Shown here: positions 10,301 to 16,174 of the stretch, in pieces
How positions within the stretch are numbered: the first letter of the stretch is position 1
How the letters are laid out: every line of letters begins with the position of its first letter
DNA from: Tannerella sp.
Lineage (GTDB): Bacteria > Bacteroidota > Bacteroidia > Bacteroidales > Tannerellaceae
Direction of reading: 5' to 3'
DNA length: 36,789 bases
NCBI GenBank assembly: GCA_031264155.1
Contig: JAISEJ010000176.1
Location: forward strand, 1 to 36,789
Made by a program: the position numbers and the translations under genes
The notes under the pieces: generated by a model
Databases searched by the model: none
Told to the model about the DNA's origin: nothing
What the model saw: only the letters and a program-made list of their open reading frames with translations

Positions 10301-10302
10301 AG
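1384..10302 (+). CDS. Giant secreted repeat protein with T9SS-like C-terminal sorting domain
   Basis: The product is 2,972 aa from the ATG at 1384; the frame stays open back to 1327 but the signal peptide starts only here. Residues 1-25 form a lysine-rich, hydrophobic signal peptide ending ACGTAVGQ. The body is rich in Gly, Asn, Asp and Thr, with an exact 140-residue repeat from about 540 to 1060 (GLT motifs at residues 568, 708, 848 and 988; GVYI-type motifs at 668, 809 and 949). Such repeats suggest a beta-helix or beta-solenoid surface protein. The last ~75 residues (VSIYNITG through RGAYVVTLKDG to a terminal KIIIR) resemble the type A sorting domain of T9SS substrates, which are exported and anchored or released at the outer membrane. 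No catalytic motif is visible. The first two thirds are AT-rich and the last third clearly GC-richer. A terminator follows at 10342. An adhesin or S-layer-like role is inference. Confidence 0.85.
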   Translation: MKKNLTNLIACAALMLLACGTAVGQTYWGFGCDCNGGTYDVDDSFSYDDGLNINGNRYTYYFEYPVPASGRPTFGGHNTSSPYPSANTTLYWDSSDNLMVIQWHWTGGCTNEYPLGTCIAWNWTLQIDREEHVSYPTNLYPSQYHCKSGYVKRTDGHLTQNPTHTHGIITVNVNSVAACGSTHFGWLYWGSPTWGHYGYTYDPLTFDWISNSSNDGQHALTNNEGHFILTNNVNMRLKGSPQFRTSPSNIPLDKQYLKFGSGYSIRFDQTFSGTSTAVVSGQQSHLAADIGTGNTIGLWEGTLFPLTFVNGGTLLLGPKGDDQDLIFLKPGGGTISVKNYFCCSSSDTDPLWEHHGIHFNVGGITNTSASQINIENECIVACGTNDIAVYNDNAWLILDGDQLPNLWKGNVLASAWGHVRIDTIVTANTDAKTHEIRSHNNALTFMNNFSVTNSHDEAHEYYHVDGDCCESYISAGGTQSYTFTGIGGKLDMVTATGTIEMAETFNFAGKGNNNKLNMLGDGGIKIDGADTVKTIDEGHARFYSESGPIWMGSTLEHLQEGTVNGDKGLTLWANGDVYCPPYPLVCMPGGYVRVDGSISSTNTGFGLDTIRSFKDSVNLNSGIAYSGENGKLWIDGHLSVNIKGKHDGTNPDLPTGIVLGAARGGNEGVYIHRTGAGSDSIHSKGGHIYVSDPFTYWQNLLLTGSSNGLTLFAEGACDAVTCDNPSIPIHGYIALDSSVTTKNSDEGYVLIKSLNDHVTLGHGMVHEGINGNLDIFGNKYVDIKDGYNSGKEQSTNPDITLPAVLDSIGLYIYRNGTGNDNIISDAGHIYIYKSLTYDQAVAANGGSGLTVNAQGDCVTAVDCYGQVGGFVKIDSAVTTTNIGNGFTVIKSDNHYVEMNGGFVHTGVDSSLLVSGKTKVDINNAYPADYFHSAISSAIPVPGISGQREGVYILRTGTGSDTIISSGGHVNVTDPFFYEQKQNVSTTSGLAILAEGACEVVLPCGELGYVWLQNDVWTKNVSEGPTTIQSNNHYVRIGEDSRNPDHTGARFTHLGVSGNLNILAKGESGACGPICDNIEWTLWEHYNNIPHSGRSYVWIGNDVKITMDGTNGTGIDGNAVIRSYNDVVNMDDSVTFTDANGANFLVDGEYGIRTLGPTALTNNKYTPSPANGLTIGTTSGYATAGQGFVTYLSQSGYVDFGKAPDISDEANFNTPFLYTAGESENALLIEGDFRVFFGDSTTITMGRSTSPSTVFGNAKIYSPEGWIKFADTLGYTGTEGNLIIYANGTNASTRSDLLQTLGCIDHAGFILFDSITKISYPNQLDMGITWIHSSNDDVVIGDMFTYESGEPASHPYENGEFIMQAGQDIYGKSFDDTIHFIQRGDSSILLEAQKTIRLQQMLYIDREKALQGDITFKAGYPTFAEPADAMAPHEASFRDYMPSAMLIKDNATGYWNPGDCGTHDYINRYEGHDTGSDIWFEGRVWLDLTQSTKPNNNIKTTFRAFNSIFIDSTFVYEQYVSEGGDILLFAETGNIEAAVTRQDASEFPTTGYIADDTVRFDIQNIDFNKEIRIQAGNQVWDGDEDDQPTNLLTCWKKGDVVGAEYNGNILYNKPFIMDNRGKGYTILSAARDIETQVMAPFIFTYNGGHQASGDLDVTAGRHIETHAMMQFNYPDDENQANVTLEAGRLDTTDMIASNALCKTIEEGTTLADINGDAFNPDVRTGGKPDGNPAINNEFAAGGKGHGSILLFDSLEFNYDGAGTVLLVAENGNIESDPYLHKTPGGPANPGQGGNTGNWGNGYNTLSSLDPIQHDAQLTFNHGGSGITQLKAIDIKLHDKISYLATQQANKKNGQFYITAYDSVLTRNLQYENHTDTGSVFITTAKYKSTLCDVVEYDCALGGPGIHQGHIVLGYGADCDNENMNDSIIFDYNRLGTNNATTGGNIHILAGFEGFERNRITGKPNSTELFKDDKTGMDKDKGKGYGGNITFDYTEFYMPTGSGTTGGFTEIRTPNGNIWGKDSILYRGVNGDFLVDAGQGSTDDLRAIRWRSMEGALCIGGSEDILNTDIKDNCGDTALWRTGNIMMKGATLNFGKPSTTAVGTGNAIFRTREGFIDTYDAFTVDSMAGNLLKYAGMENTIERRKNNWGDVSERDFRYTPVKESGSVFFGADDNVMLNYGNSNLDYWNYGDKTTGSPGNPGNYDITGFRGHKLNNVNNPYYYTSYEGYIEDLCYATFNVNVDGYMFYRNDYNPRRNLHLLYRGCEGSDCSGLTGDCKTTSNGARDLAFNFDEDIQGAKVQSGGLAVVASNYIDLFTKFTYRGGEGSGLGAVPGMNNLHGESVSGYGLYIKSQYNGEGNNHPEKRRATCENCDGTSSWPIGGGTSIAIPEMTYIGFHDDARIHTNNQKSLLEAPVIEFFGHAELDSETEKGSKTKITLKGDSLIFHDSVIFDGTSIDLTPFTTDATQRANDMRYGVINDRGNTANYSFYGPAIEMEDRVLPVIELGYQRCTEPGTAPNLAPNVRSMNGKERTPAVGGDVIVAFKHGYSMPIFNSVVANNARISFISDSLDGVTGGEYIDAFIRTDLLRIRNKVEFYTDPQQPINRSGKFVMATPAQMDDQMVDPGMYTRHLHTEPGSELSIPGEDSLIVVATTVVGGYGEIHENVFVKANATLAPGFASLMEGDCQTPYHQGKLTIHNLQMEKDAVLRISINYATCVQENGEVVSCMQTDLLEVQDTVFFTEGKVPLTVLPETETLLPGCYLFMTYGDSLGVSREYVKNFVLTTQRYKDSYYTLDFSEAGKVYLCVTEFPIPEVQRYVDLPAVEGVTTVPGPRRHYVKGNKNFTFTATFTGAPLKVTATGFYSGWILDLDNTAKILGNNYYEYTIYQVVEPWTVYIGPDASTVSNEFVTGKQRVWAYRNTLYINSEKSDVVSIYNITGVLNKKMEIPEGVSKFTLERGAYVVTLKDGSIHKIIIR
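2998..4560 (+). repeat. Four 420-bp (140-aa) tandem modules inside the giant gene
   Basis: GLTLWANGD, GLTLFAEGAC, GLTVNAQGDC and GLAILAEGAC start at 3085, 3505, 3925 and 4345, exactly 420 bp apart. GVYIHRTG, GLYIYRNG and GVYILRTG start at 3385, 3808 and 4228. A partial half-module (GNLNILAKG) follows near 4552. The spacing is almost indel-free while the residues have diverged, which points to old duplication with strong structural constraint. Confidence 0.8.
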
Positions 10303-10341
10303 CGCACCCCGGCTTCACAGGGGAACAGAATACTTTTGAGG

Positions 10342-10374
10342 ATCCCGGAGCGTGAGTTTCGGGATTCTTTTTTT
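10342..10374 (+). terminator. Rho-independent terminator after the giant gene
   Basis: ATCCCG (10342-10347) pairs with CGGGAT (10360-10365) across a 12-nt loop and is followed by a T-rich run (10366-10374). It lies 40 bp after the stop of the giant gene and before the next gene. Confidence 0.75.
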
Positions 10375-10445
10375 GCGTCGTTGCCGGGAGTGTTTCTTGA
10401 AAGCCTTTTTTGAAGCGTCCCGTCGTTTTCAATCGGGATTTTTAT

Positions 10446-10453
10446 TATTTTTG
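10446..10453 (+). promoter_or_regulatory. Minus-7 element TATTTTTG upstream of the YgjP-like gene
   Basis: TATTTTTG matches TAnnTTTG and sits only 4 nt before the ATG at 10458, so transcription would start at or next to the start codon and the mRNA could be leaderless. No clear TTTG minus-33 box is seen. Confidence 0.45.
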
Positions 10454-10457
10454 CGCC

Positions 10458-11180
10458 ATGATTAAATATAAGGAAATAGACGGGGGCGATTTGGGCGTTA
10501 TTCTTCTGCGGCGTAATCCCCGTGCCCGCCGGTATACATTGAGGGTTTGCGACGGCCGTATTTATGCGACGACGCCTCCGCGGGGCAGCGAGCGGGAGGT
10601 GCTGTCGTTCCTGGCCCGGAAACATGACCTCCTGCTCCGGATGCTGCAAAAATCGCCCGGACGCATGACGCTTGACGAAAACACGGAGCTGCGCTCCCTG
10701 ACATTCCGACTACAGGTAAGGCGCAGTTCGCTTGATAATTTCTACGTTGCCGCGAAGGATGGCGTCCTGCAGATTTCATGTCCGCAGCAAACGGATTTTC
10801 ACGATGAACGGACGCAGCAGTCATTATGGAAAATCGTAGAAGATGCGCTTCGGCATGAGGCAAAACGCGTGTTGCCCGTGCGGTTGAGCGCTTTGGCCGG
10901 GAAACACGGATTCCGCTATACGGCGGTGAAGATTAACAGTAGCCGCACGCATTGGGGCAGTTGCACTTCGCTGAAGAATATCAATCTGTCCCTGTCCGTC
11001 ATGTTATTGCCGGAACATCTTGTCGATTATGTGCTGTTACATGAGTTGTGCCATACGGTTGAGATGAATCACGGCGACAGATTTTGGTCGCTGATGGACA
11101 AGATTACGGACGGAAAAGCCGCCGCATATCGCGGGGAGCTTCGCCGTCACAGGCTTTTGGCTTTTGTGAAAGTTCCGTAA
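10458..11180 (+). CDS. YgjP-like (DUF45) zinc metallopeptidase family protein
   Basis: The product is 240 aa. The ATG at 10458 is preferred over the upstream in-frame start at 10410 because homology-like sequence begins at MIKYKEIDG. Family marks are the RRNPRARRYTLRV segment near the N-terminus, SSRTHWGSCTSLKNINLS at about 161-178, the zinc-binding HELCH at 195-199 and the third ligand in NHGDRFW at about 204-210. This is the signature of the YgjP/DUF45 metal-dependent hydrolase family, cytosolic proteins whose substrate is poorly known. There is no signal peptide. The gene stands alone between the terminator at 10342 and convergent genes from 11201. Confidence 0.85.
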   Translation: MIKYKEIDGGDLGVILLRRNPRARRYTLRVCDGRIYATTPPRGSEREVLSFLARKHDLLLRMLQKSPGRMTLDENTELRSLTFRLQVRRSSLDNFYVAAKDGVLQISCPQQTDFHDERTQQSLWKIVEDALRHEAKRVLPVRLSALAGKHGFRYTAVKINSSRTHWGSCTSLKNINLSLSVMLLPEHLVDYVLLHELCHTVEMNHGDRFWSLMDKITDGKAAAYRGELRRHRLLAFVKVP

Positions 11181-11200
11181 CCGGTGTCGTCAGGGGGCTT

Positions 11201-12067
11201 TCACCCTACTTCGATGACCAGATAATTGCTTAAGCTCCAGAATTTGTCGGCATCTTCTATTTCTAACGTGAGGTTTCCTTCGGCGTCTTTGAAGTAATTG
11301 TATGAGCCTTCAGGATGACTGGTTTTTATTTTCGCTTTTGACGCATAGAGCTGTATGGCGGTAACCTGTCGTTTGTCGATCGCTATGAAGTAGTCTTTAT
11401 TGAAATCTTCCTGCAGCGCTTTTGACTTGGAGAATAGTCCGCCTCCCGAAAGAATTTTCTGTTCTTTCAGTTCTTTTTTTGTCCCGAAACAAAAATAAAC
11501 GGTATTCAGGGCTTTGTCCTGGTTGTTGATGCGTATACTCTGGCTTTCGTTGACGTCTTTGAGGATTCCTATATCCGTATTAAGCCCCTCCACTTTGTCG
11601 GATAGCTGCGTTATTTGCAGGTCTTTACGGTCCAAGTCGCGTTGCAGTTTCACAATCATCTCCGTTTTTTCGGTAATATCATTTGTGAGGCGGTCGATCG
11701 TTTTTTGTAATGCGGATGAGCGAACATTGCCCGCGTCTAATTTTTTCTGAAGTTCCGACAGTTTTTGCTTGTTTTGCTTCAGCGTCTCCGCGATTGCATT
11801 CATATTGTTTTTCATCTGTTCGCGCCTTGAACCGGTAAGTTCCGAATCTTTCCGTATGTCGAGAAAGTTCTCGGTATCCCGTATGGATTTGATATCGTCT
11901 TCGATCGCATTTAAAATGCTTAGCATTTCATCCATTTCCGCTTCGCTTTTCTTGATATGAAGTTTCAATGAATCATTTTCCACTTTTGTTTTTTTATAAT
12001 CGGAAGAATATTCCGCACACGACGTAAATGCGATTATACACGCACATACTGCTAAAACCTTTTTCAT
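11201..12067 (-). CDS. Cbp1-like coiled-coil lipoprotein (collagen-binding adhesin family)
   Basis: The product is 288 aa. The N-terminus MKKVLAVCACIIAFTSC is a lipoprotein signal with Cys17 as the lipidated residue. Residues about 25-195 are charged and heptad-like (coiled coil), and the C-terminal part carries a conserved block: KALNTVYFCFGTKKELKEQ, GGGLFSKSKALQ, FNKDYFIAID, and a DKFWSLSNYLVIEVG end. From memory these blocks match the Bacteroidales family annotated as Cbp1 collagen-binding glycoprotein adhesin, known in Bacteroides fragilis. A DSL tripeptide near residue 32 fits the Bacteroidales O-glycosylation motif D(S/T)(A/I/L/V/M/T). It lies 34 bp after rsmI on the same strand and is probably co-transcribed. 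Collagen binding in this organism is not shown. Confidence 0.7.
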   Translation of the reverse strand: MKKVLAVCACIIAFTSCAEYSSDYKKTKVENDSLKLHIKKSEAEMDEMLSILNAIEDDIKSIRDTENFLDIRKDSELTGSRREQMKNNMNAIAETLKQNKQKLSELQKKLDAGNVRSSALQKTIDRLTNDITEKTEMIVKLQRDLDRKDLQITQLSDKVEGLNTDIGILKDVNESQSIRINNQDKALNTVYFCFGTKKELKEQKILSGGGLFSKSKALQEDFNKDYFIAIDKRQVTAIQLYASKAKIKTSHPEGSYNYFKDAEGNLTLEIEDADKFWSLSNYLVIEVG

Positions 12068-12101
12068 AATTGTTTTATATTAAATGGTTCAATTTTTATT
12101 G

Positions 12102-12785
12102 TCACTTTCCCGGACGCTCTCTGCCTCCGAGTATTATGACAAATTCGCCTTTCGGCTCTTTTGTCGAAAAACAGTTTATTACATATTCGAGACTGCCGTG
12201 TATCGTTTCCTCAAAACGCTTCGATATTTCGCGCGAAACGGAAACGGGACGATCTTTGCCGCACGCATCGGACAGTTGAACGAGCGTTTTCACCAACCGA
12301 AACGGCGATTCGTAGATGACGGTCGTCCGTTCCTCCTCTGCAATTTCGTTGAGGCGCGTTTGGCGGCCTTTTTTTGCAGGAAGGAATCCCTCAAAACAAA
12401 ACCGGTCGTTCGGCAATCCCGATACGACTAATGCCGGAACAAAGGCCGTTGCCCCCGGAAGACACTCTATTTCAATGCCTTTCCGTACACATTCGCGTAC
12501 AAGTAAGAATCCGGGATCCGAGATGGCCGGCGTTCCGGCATCGGAAACAAGGGCGATGTTTTCGCCGGCCCTGATACGCTCCGCAATCTGTTCGACCGTT
12601 TTATGCTCGTTGAATTTATGATGCGACTGCAACCGGTTTTGTATTTCGTAATGATTCAGTAAAACGCTTGTTGTCCGCGTATCTTCGGCCAATATCAGGT
12701 CGACTTCTTTCAGCGTGCGGATAGCCCTGCATGTAATGTCTTCGAGGTTTCCTACCGGCGTCGGGACAACAAAAAGCTTTGCCAT
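12102..12785 (-). CDS. rsmI: 16S rRNA (cytidine-1402 2'-O)-methyltransferase
   Basis: The product is 227 aa, about the size of the family's catalytic core. It opens with MAKLFVVPTPVGNLEDIT, the standard RsmI start, followed by AEDTRTTSVLLNHY, SDAGTPAISDPG and LPGATAFVPALVVSGLP, which form the SAM-binding tetrapyrrole-methylase fold. RsmI methylates the ribose 2'-O of C1402 in the 30S decoding centre. The start is 2 bp after the stop of the 371-aa gene upstream, so the two are very likely translated from one transcript, with the Cbp1-like lipoprotein last in the unit. Confidence 0.95.
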   Translation of the reverse strand: MAKLFVVPTPVGNLEDITCRAIRTLKEVDLILAEDTRTTSVLLNHYEIQNRLQSHHKFNEHKTVEQIAERIRAGENIALVSDAGTPAISDPGFLLVRECVRKGIEIECLPGATAFVPALVVSGLPNDRFCFEGFLPAKKGRQTRLNEIAEEERTTVIYESPFRLVKTLVQLSDACGKDRPVSVSREISKRFEETIHGSLEYVINCFSTKEPKGEFVIILGGRERPGK

Positions 12786-12787
12786 TA

Positions 12788-13903
12788 TTACAAAAATCTT
12801 ATCTCTAATACTTTAATAAAATCCTTAACGACAGGATTACTGAAATCCCAGTGTAATTTTTCTTCCAGAAACAGGATCGAATCTTTGTATGATTCCATGT
12901 TGTTAAGGATTGAAATTACCCTGTTCATAACCTCCTCATTCCCCCGGAACAGTTCGCGGCGGTAGCGGAAACGGTCGTTCACATTGAATGCTTTTCGCAG
13001 GTCGGATAAGACTCTCCTTTCCATTGTATCGTTCAGGGACGGAGGAGCGCTTCCTTCGGGCGGAATACCGGCGGCGGGAATATTTTGAATTTTAGATTCC
13101 GGCGCTTTCGGCGCTCCTGTCAGTTCCTTGCCGACAAGCGGCGGCCATACCGGTGCGTTTCCTTTTGAATTCACAGGTATGGTAATCGTCGATTTTTCCG
13201 TCGTTTTTGCCGATTCCGCAGCAGATGGTCTCGGAGGCCTGACTATCCCGGATACTCCTCTTTCCGGAGAAGCCTGTTCCGTAACCTTCCCGGTCCCGGC
13301 AGGAGCAAGATCTTTCGGCATGGGCCTTGCCGGTCTCTTTACCGTTGGAAGTCTGTCCGTCGGCATTTCAATCGGATTTTCTATGATTTTAGTCGCCGGC
13401 TTCCCAGGTATGTCATGCGTCTGTTTCGCGGTTGGCGTTCCTGTTTCGGGAAGCGTTTCGGGCAAGGCTTCATTAGGAAGTTTTTTCGCATCCTTTGCGG
13501 TTTCTTCTTTAAGCAGACCCAGACGGCTTAGGAAGGAAACTTTTTTAAGCGATTCTTCACTCTGTCCGGCGATGGGTTTCTTTGCGGGAGCCTTTTCGGG
13601 CGTCAATCCGGTTGCAGGCGTGGACGGATCGGTTGTTGCAGTCGACGAGACGGGATCTCCGATATTTCGCATTTGCCGGTGTATGGATAATATCAAGGCT
13701 TGATGCTTCTTCATCTGTGAAGCAAACATTTCGACCTGATCCGCCTCGAGCAGGTGGAAATCGCTTTGAATCTTCTGCATCAGGTCAAACGCCTGACTGA
13801 AAAAAGATACGGGATATATTTCCGAATCTTTCATGCTATCCGTTAAATCGCTTAATAGCCGGACGTCGGATATTATTTGTTTTAGTCTGTCATTATTCGC
13901 CAT
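12788..13903 (-). CDS. Conserved Bacteroidota protein with proline-rich linker
   Basis: The product is 371 aa with three parts. Residues 1-85 are helical and contain an amphipathic stretch (SFFSQAFDLMQKIQSDF). About 90-285 is a low-complexity linker rich in Pro, Ala, Thr, Lys and Glu. The last ~80 residues form a compact domain (RVLSDLRKAFNVNDRFRY, ELFRGNEEVMNRVISILNN, ending VKDFIKVLEIRFL). That tail resembles one found in many Bacteroidota hypothetical proteins, where it begins with a similar INDRF motif. There is no signal peptide or membrane segment. It is first in the rsmI unit, with a minus-7 element at 13964. Function unknown; a cytosolic scaffold is one possibility. Confidence 0.75.
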   Translation of the reverse strand: MANNDRLKQIISDVRLLSDLTDSMKDSEIYPVSFFSQAFDLMQKIQSDFHLLEADQVEMFASQMKKHQALILSIHRQMRNIGDPVSSTATTDPSTPATGLTPEKAPAKKPIAGQSEESLKKVSFLSRLGLLKEETAKDAKKLPNEALPETLPETGTPTAKQTHDIPGKPATKIIENPIEMPTDRLPTVKRPARPMPKDLAPAGTGKVTEQASPERGVSGIVRPPRPSAAESAKTTEKSTITIPVNSKGNAPVWPPLVGKELTGAPKAPESKIQNIPAAGIPPEGSAPPSLNDTMERRVLSDLRKAFNVNDRFRYRRELFRGNEEVMNRVISILNNMESYKDSILFLEEKLHWDFSNPVVKDFIKVLEIRFL

Positions 13904-13963
13904 ATTTCGATCCTATATTTTGCAATAATACAAATAAAATGTTGTGCAAACGCAGTTTATCCG

Positions 13964-13971
13964 CAAAGGTA
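13964..13971 (-). promoter_or_regulatory. Minus-7 element TACCTTTG for the rsmI unit
   Basis: On the minus strand TACCTTTG matches TAnnTTTG exactly, about 60 nt before the ATG of the 371-aa gene. A TTCG lies about 20 nt further upstream as a weak minus-33 candidate. Confidence 0.5.
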
Positions 13972-14009
13972 TGGTATATTTTTATTAAAAACGAAATAAT
14001 TTGAAAGAA

Positions 14010-15431
14010 TTAATCGTTATTGTTTTCTCCCAACCTCCAGTTGACCGGATAAAGGCGCTTTGTCGCGCGCGTAAAGGCGGTGTAGAGCCATCGGTAGAAG
14101 TCTTCGCCCAACATATCGCCCGTCACATACCCGACATCGAGGAACACGTTACTCCATTGTCCGCCTTGCGCTTTGTGACAAGTGACGGCGTATGCGTATT
14201 TCACCTGTACGGCGTTAAAATAAGGATCTTCTTTGATTTTTTTCATGCGTTCGGACTTGGCGCGTATGTCCGCGTAATCTTCGGCTACGGACAGAAACAG
14301 TTTGTCGCTTAGCTCTCTGGTCAATGCGGGAGCCTGGCTTTGAAGCGTGTCTAATAATATTTTCAGTTCCATTTCCGCGTCATAATCGTCGAAACGTACT
14401 AAAACATTGCAGAAACGAAAGCCGTGCATCTCTTCCGTGTGTCTCACGCGCAGCACCTGTATGATCTCCCCGTTTGCAATAAAATCGTGATCCTTCTGTT
14501 CGTTGCCCCAGAAATAATTGTTTTTGACAACCATCAACCTGTCTCCCGATGAAATTTCTTCTTCACGGTACAGGATGCGGTTCCGAATGCCATTGTTATA
14601 GATGTTGGCATTTTTGTTCGAGCGGCATATTACCATCGTATCGTCAATACCGTCGCGGGCGTATGCCGATGAAATTTCTTCTATCAGTTCGCTACCGTTG
14701 ATTTTTTTTATGTCAGTGAAACGATTCGTCGTGATTTTGGGATAGATGTCGATCTTGCCGTTGCGTAGCGCTTCCCGTATGTTTGTGGCATTAAAAAGTA
14801 TGCCCGAATCATTCTGTTGGCGAACGACCTGCGTGAGCTGTATTTCGGTGACGTGCAAGTCGTAGCGTTGCAGGTATTCGGCGCTGAGCGCGGGACTGTA
14901 GGCGAGGGACACCGGAGGGAGCTGCGCGGAATCGCCCATGAGGATCAGCCGGCAATTTTCGCCGCTATATGTATAATGTATAAGGTCGTCGAGCAACCGC
15001 CCGCTTCCGAAGACGGCGATTCCGGTGCTTTCGTTCGATATCATGGAAGCCTCGTCAACGATGAAAATCGTGTCTTTATGGAGATTGTCCATGAGTGTAA
15101 AACCGGAAAAATCGTTGGAGAAACCCTTTTGGCGGTATATTTTTTTGTGTATTGTGAAAGCGCTGTGGGATGCGTATTCCGAAAAAACTTTGGCGGCTCT
15201 GCCGGTGGGGGCCATAAGAATCGTTTTTTGTTTTAGCGAGTCCATCATTTTTACGGTTGCACCGAGCATGGTCGTCTTGCCTGTCCCGGCATATCCTTTC
15301 AGGAGCAAAACCCTGTTCCGCTCGCCTGAGAGCAGGAATCCAGACAAAATTTGCAGGGCGGAAGCCTGTTCGGAAGTCGGTTCGAAAGGGAAGAACGACA
15401 GTATCTTTTTTAGGGCAAAATCGGCTATCAT
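14010..15431 (-). CDS. RecD-like ATP-dependent DNA helicase (superfamily 1)
   Basis: The product is 473 aa from the ATG at 15431; the open frame extends to 15530 but the extra N-terminus is hydrophobic, AT-rich and overlaps the divergent promoter region. Motifs in order: Walker A GYAGTGKTTML, APTGRAAKV (Ia), FIVDEASMISN (Walker B), LMGDSAQLPPV (III), and near the C-terminus YAYAVTCHKAQGGQW with LYTAFTRATKRLY (V and VI). This layout is that of stand-alone RecD/Dda-type 5'-3' helicases, which are shorter than the RecD2 group. A role in repair or recombination is inferred from family. It is divergent from the pilin-like gene at 15532. Confidence 0.85.
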   Translation of the reverse strand: MIADFALKKILSFFPFEPTSEQASALQILSGFLLSGERNRVLLLKGYAGTGKTTMLGATVKMMDSLKQKTILMAPTGRAAKVFSEYASHSAFTIHKKIYRQKGFSNDFSGFTLMDNLHKDTIFIVDEASMISNESTGIAVFGSGRLLDDLIHYTYSGENCRLILMGDSAQLPPVSLAYSPALSAEYLQRYDLHVTEIQLTQVVRQQNDSGILFNATNIREALRNGKIDIYPKITTNRFTDIKKINGSELIEEISSAYARDGIDDTMVICRSNKNANIYNNGIRNRILYREEEISSGDRLMVVKNNYFWGNEQKDHDFIANGEIIQVLRVRHTEEMHGFRFCNVLVRFDDYDAEMELKILLDTLQSQAPALTRELSDKLFLSVAEDYADIRAKSERMKKIKEDPYFNAVQVKYAYAVTCHKAQGGQWSNVFLDVGYVTGDMLGEDFYRWLYTAFTRATKRLYPVNWRLGENNND

Positions 15432-15485
15432 AAAAAAAAATGAAATTATTTTGGCGATAAAGATAGTTATTAAAATATTCTTTTT

Positions 15486-15493
15486 TATATTTG
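15486..15493 (+). promoter_or_regulatory. Minus-7 element TATATTTG before the pilin-like gene
   Basis: TATATTTG matches TAnnTTTG exactly, 38 nt before the ATG at 15532, in the AT-rich divergent region shared with the helicase gene. No good minus-33 TTTG at the right distance was found. Confidence 0.5.
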
Positions 15494-15531
15494 CAGGACG
15501 AATTAAGTTTAAAATACAATATGAAATCATT

Positions 15532-16164
15532 ATGAAACCCGTACTTAGAATTTTACTATTAGTAGCTATTGGAGTTCTTGTTTACATGTGCATACAAAGT
15601 ATCTTGACCCCTATTGACTTTGAAAACCAAGAGAAAGCCCGCAAGGCGGTTATTTCAGAACGTTTAATAGAGATACGCAATGCCCAGATCGGATATAAAA
15701 ATGCACATGGCATTTATGCGGCTAATTTTGAGGAACTTCAGAAGTTCCTTAATGAAACGAAAATCCCTTTCCTGATCAAGGAAGGCGAGTTGACGGACGA
15801 ACAACTTAAAAGCGGAATGACGGAACAGGAAGCCGTTAAGAAAGGTATTATCCGACGTGATACGAATTGGGTCCTTGCGAAAGACACGCTTCTCGGACCG
15901 GGCTACGATGTTGCATCAATCGGCAAAGTGCCGGGGTTTGAGAATTATACGTTCGACCTTGATACGGCTACGATAAGTTCTTCATCCGGTTATACGGTTC
16001 CCGTATTTCAATGTGCCGTTCCTTATGACGTATATCTTGGCGACCTTGACAAGCAATTACTTTTTAATCTTAAAGAGAAAATGACGAAGATGAACCGTTA
16101 TGCCGGACTTCGCGTAGGTTCGGTTACGGAAATCAATAATAACGCCGGAAACTGGGAATTATAG
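15532..16164 (+). CDS. Conserved pilin-like membrane-anchored protein
   Basis: The product is 210 aa. An ATG 11 bases earlier (15521) hits a stop within four codons, so 15532 is the start. Residues about 5-24 form one hydrophobic segment (LRILLLVAIGVLVYMCIQ), followed by a long amphipathic helix (EKARKAVISERLIEIRNAQIGY) and a globular domain with YAANFEELQKFL. The plan resembles type IV pilins or pseudopilins, but there is no prepilin peptidase site with the usual Gly-Phe/Met-Thr/Leu-Glu pattern, so a plain inner-membrane anchor is as likely. It leads the set pilin-like protein, DUF3822, rsmD, with a 10-bp gap to the next gene. Confidence 0.7.
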   Translation: MKPVLRILLLVAIGVLVYMCIQSILTPIDFENQEKARKAVISERLIEIRNAQIGYKNAHGIYAANFEELQKFLNETKIPFLIKEGELTDEQLKSGMTEQEAVKKGIIRRDTNWVLAKDTLLGPGYDVASIGKVPGFENYTFDLDTATISSSSGYTVPVFQCAVPYDVYLGDLDKQLLFNLKEKMTKMNRYAGLRVGSVTEINNNAGNWEL

Positions 16165-16174
16165 GAATATTACC

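Noticed and set aside
15432-15530. N-terminal extension of the RecD-like helicase with a membrane-like segment
   Set aside because: The extra 33 residues come from AT-rich intergenic sequence holding promoter boxes; the helicase-like sequence starts at MIADFALKKIL (15431).
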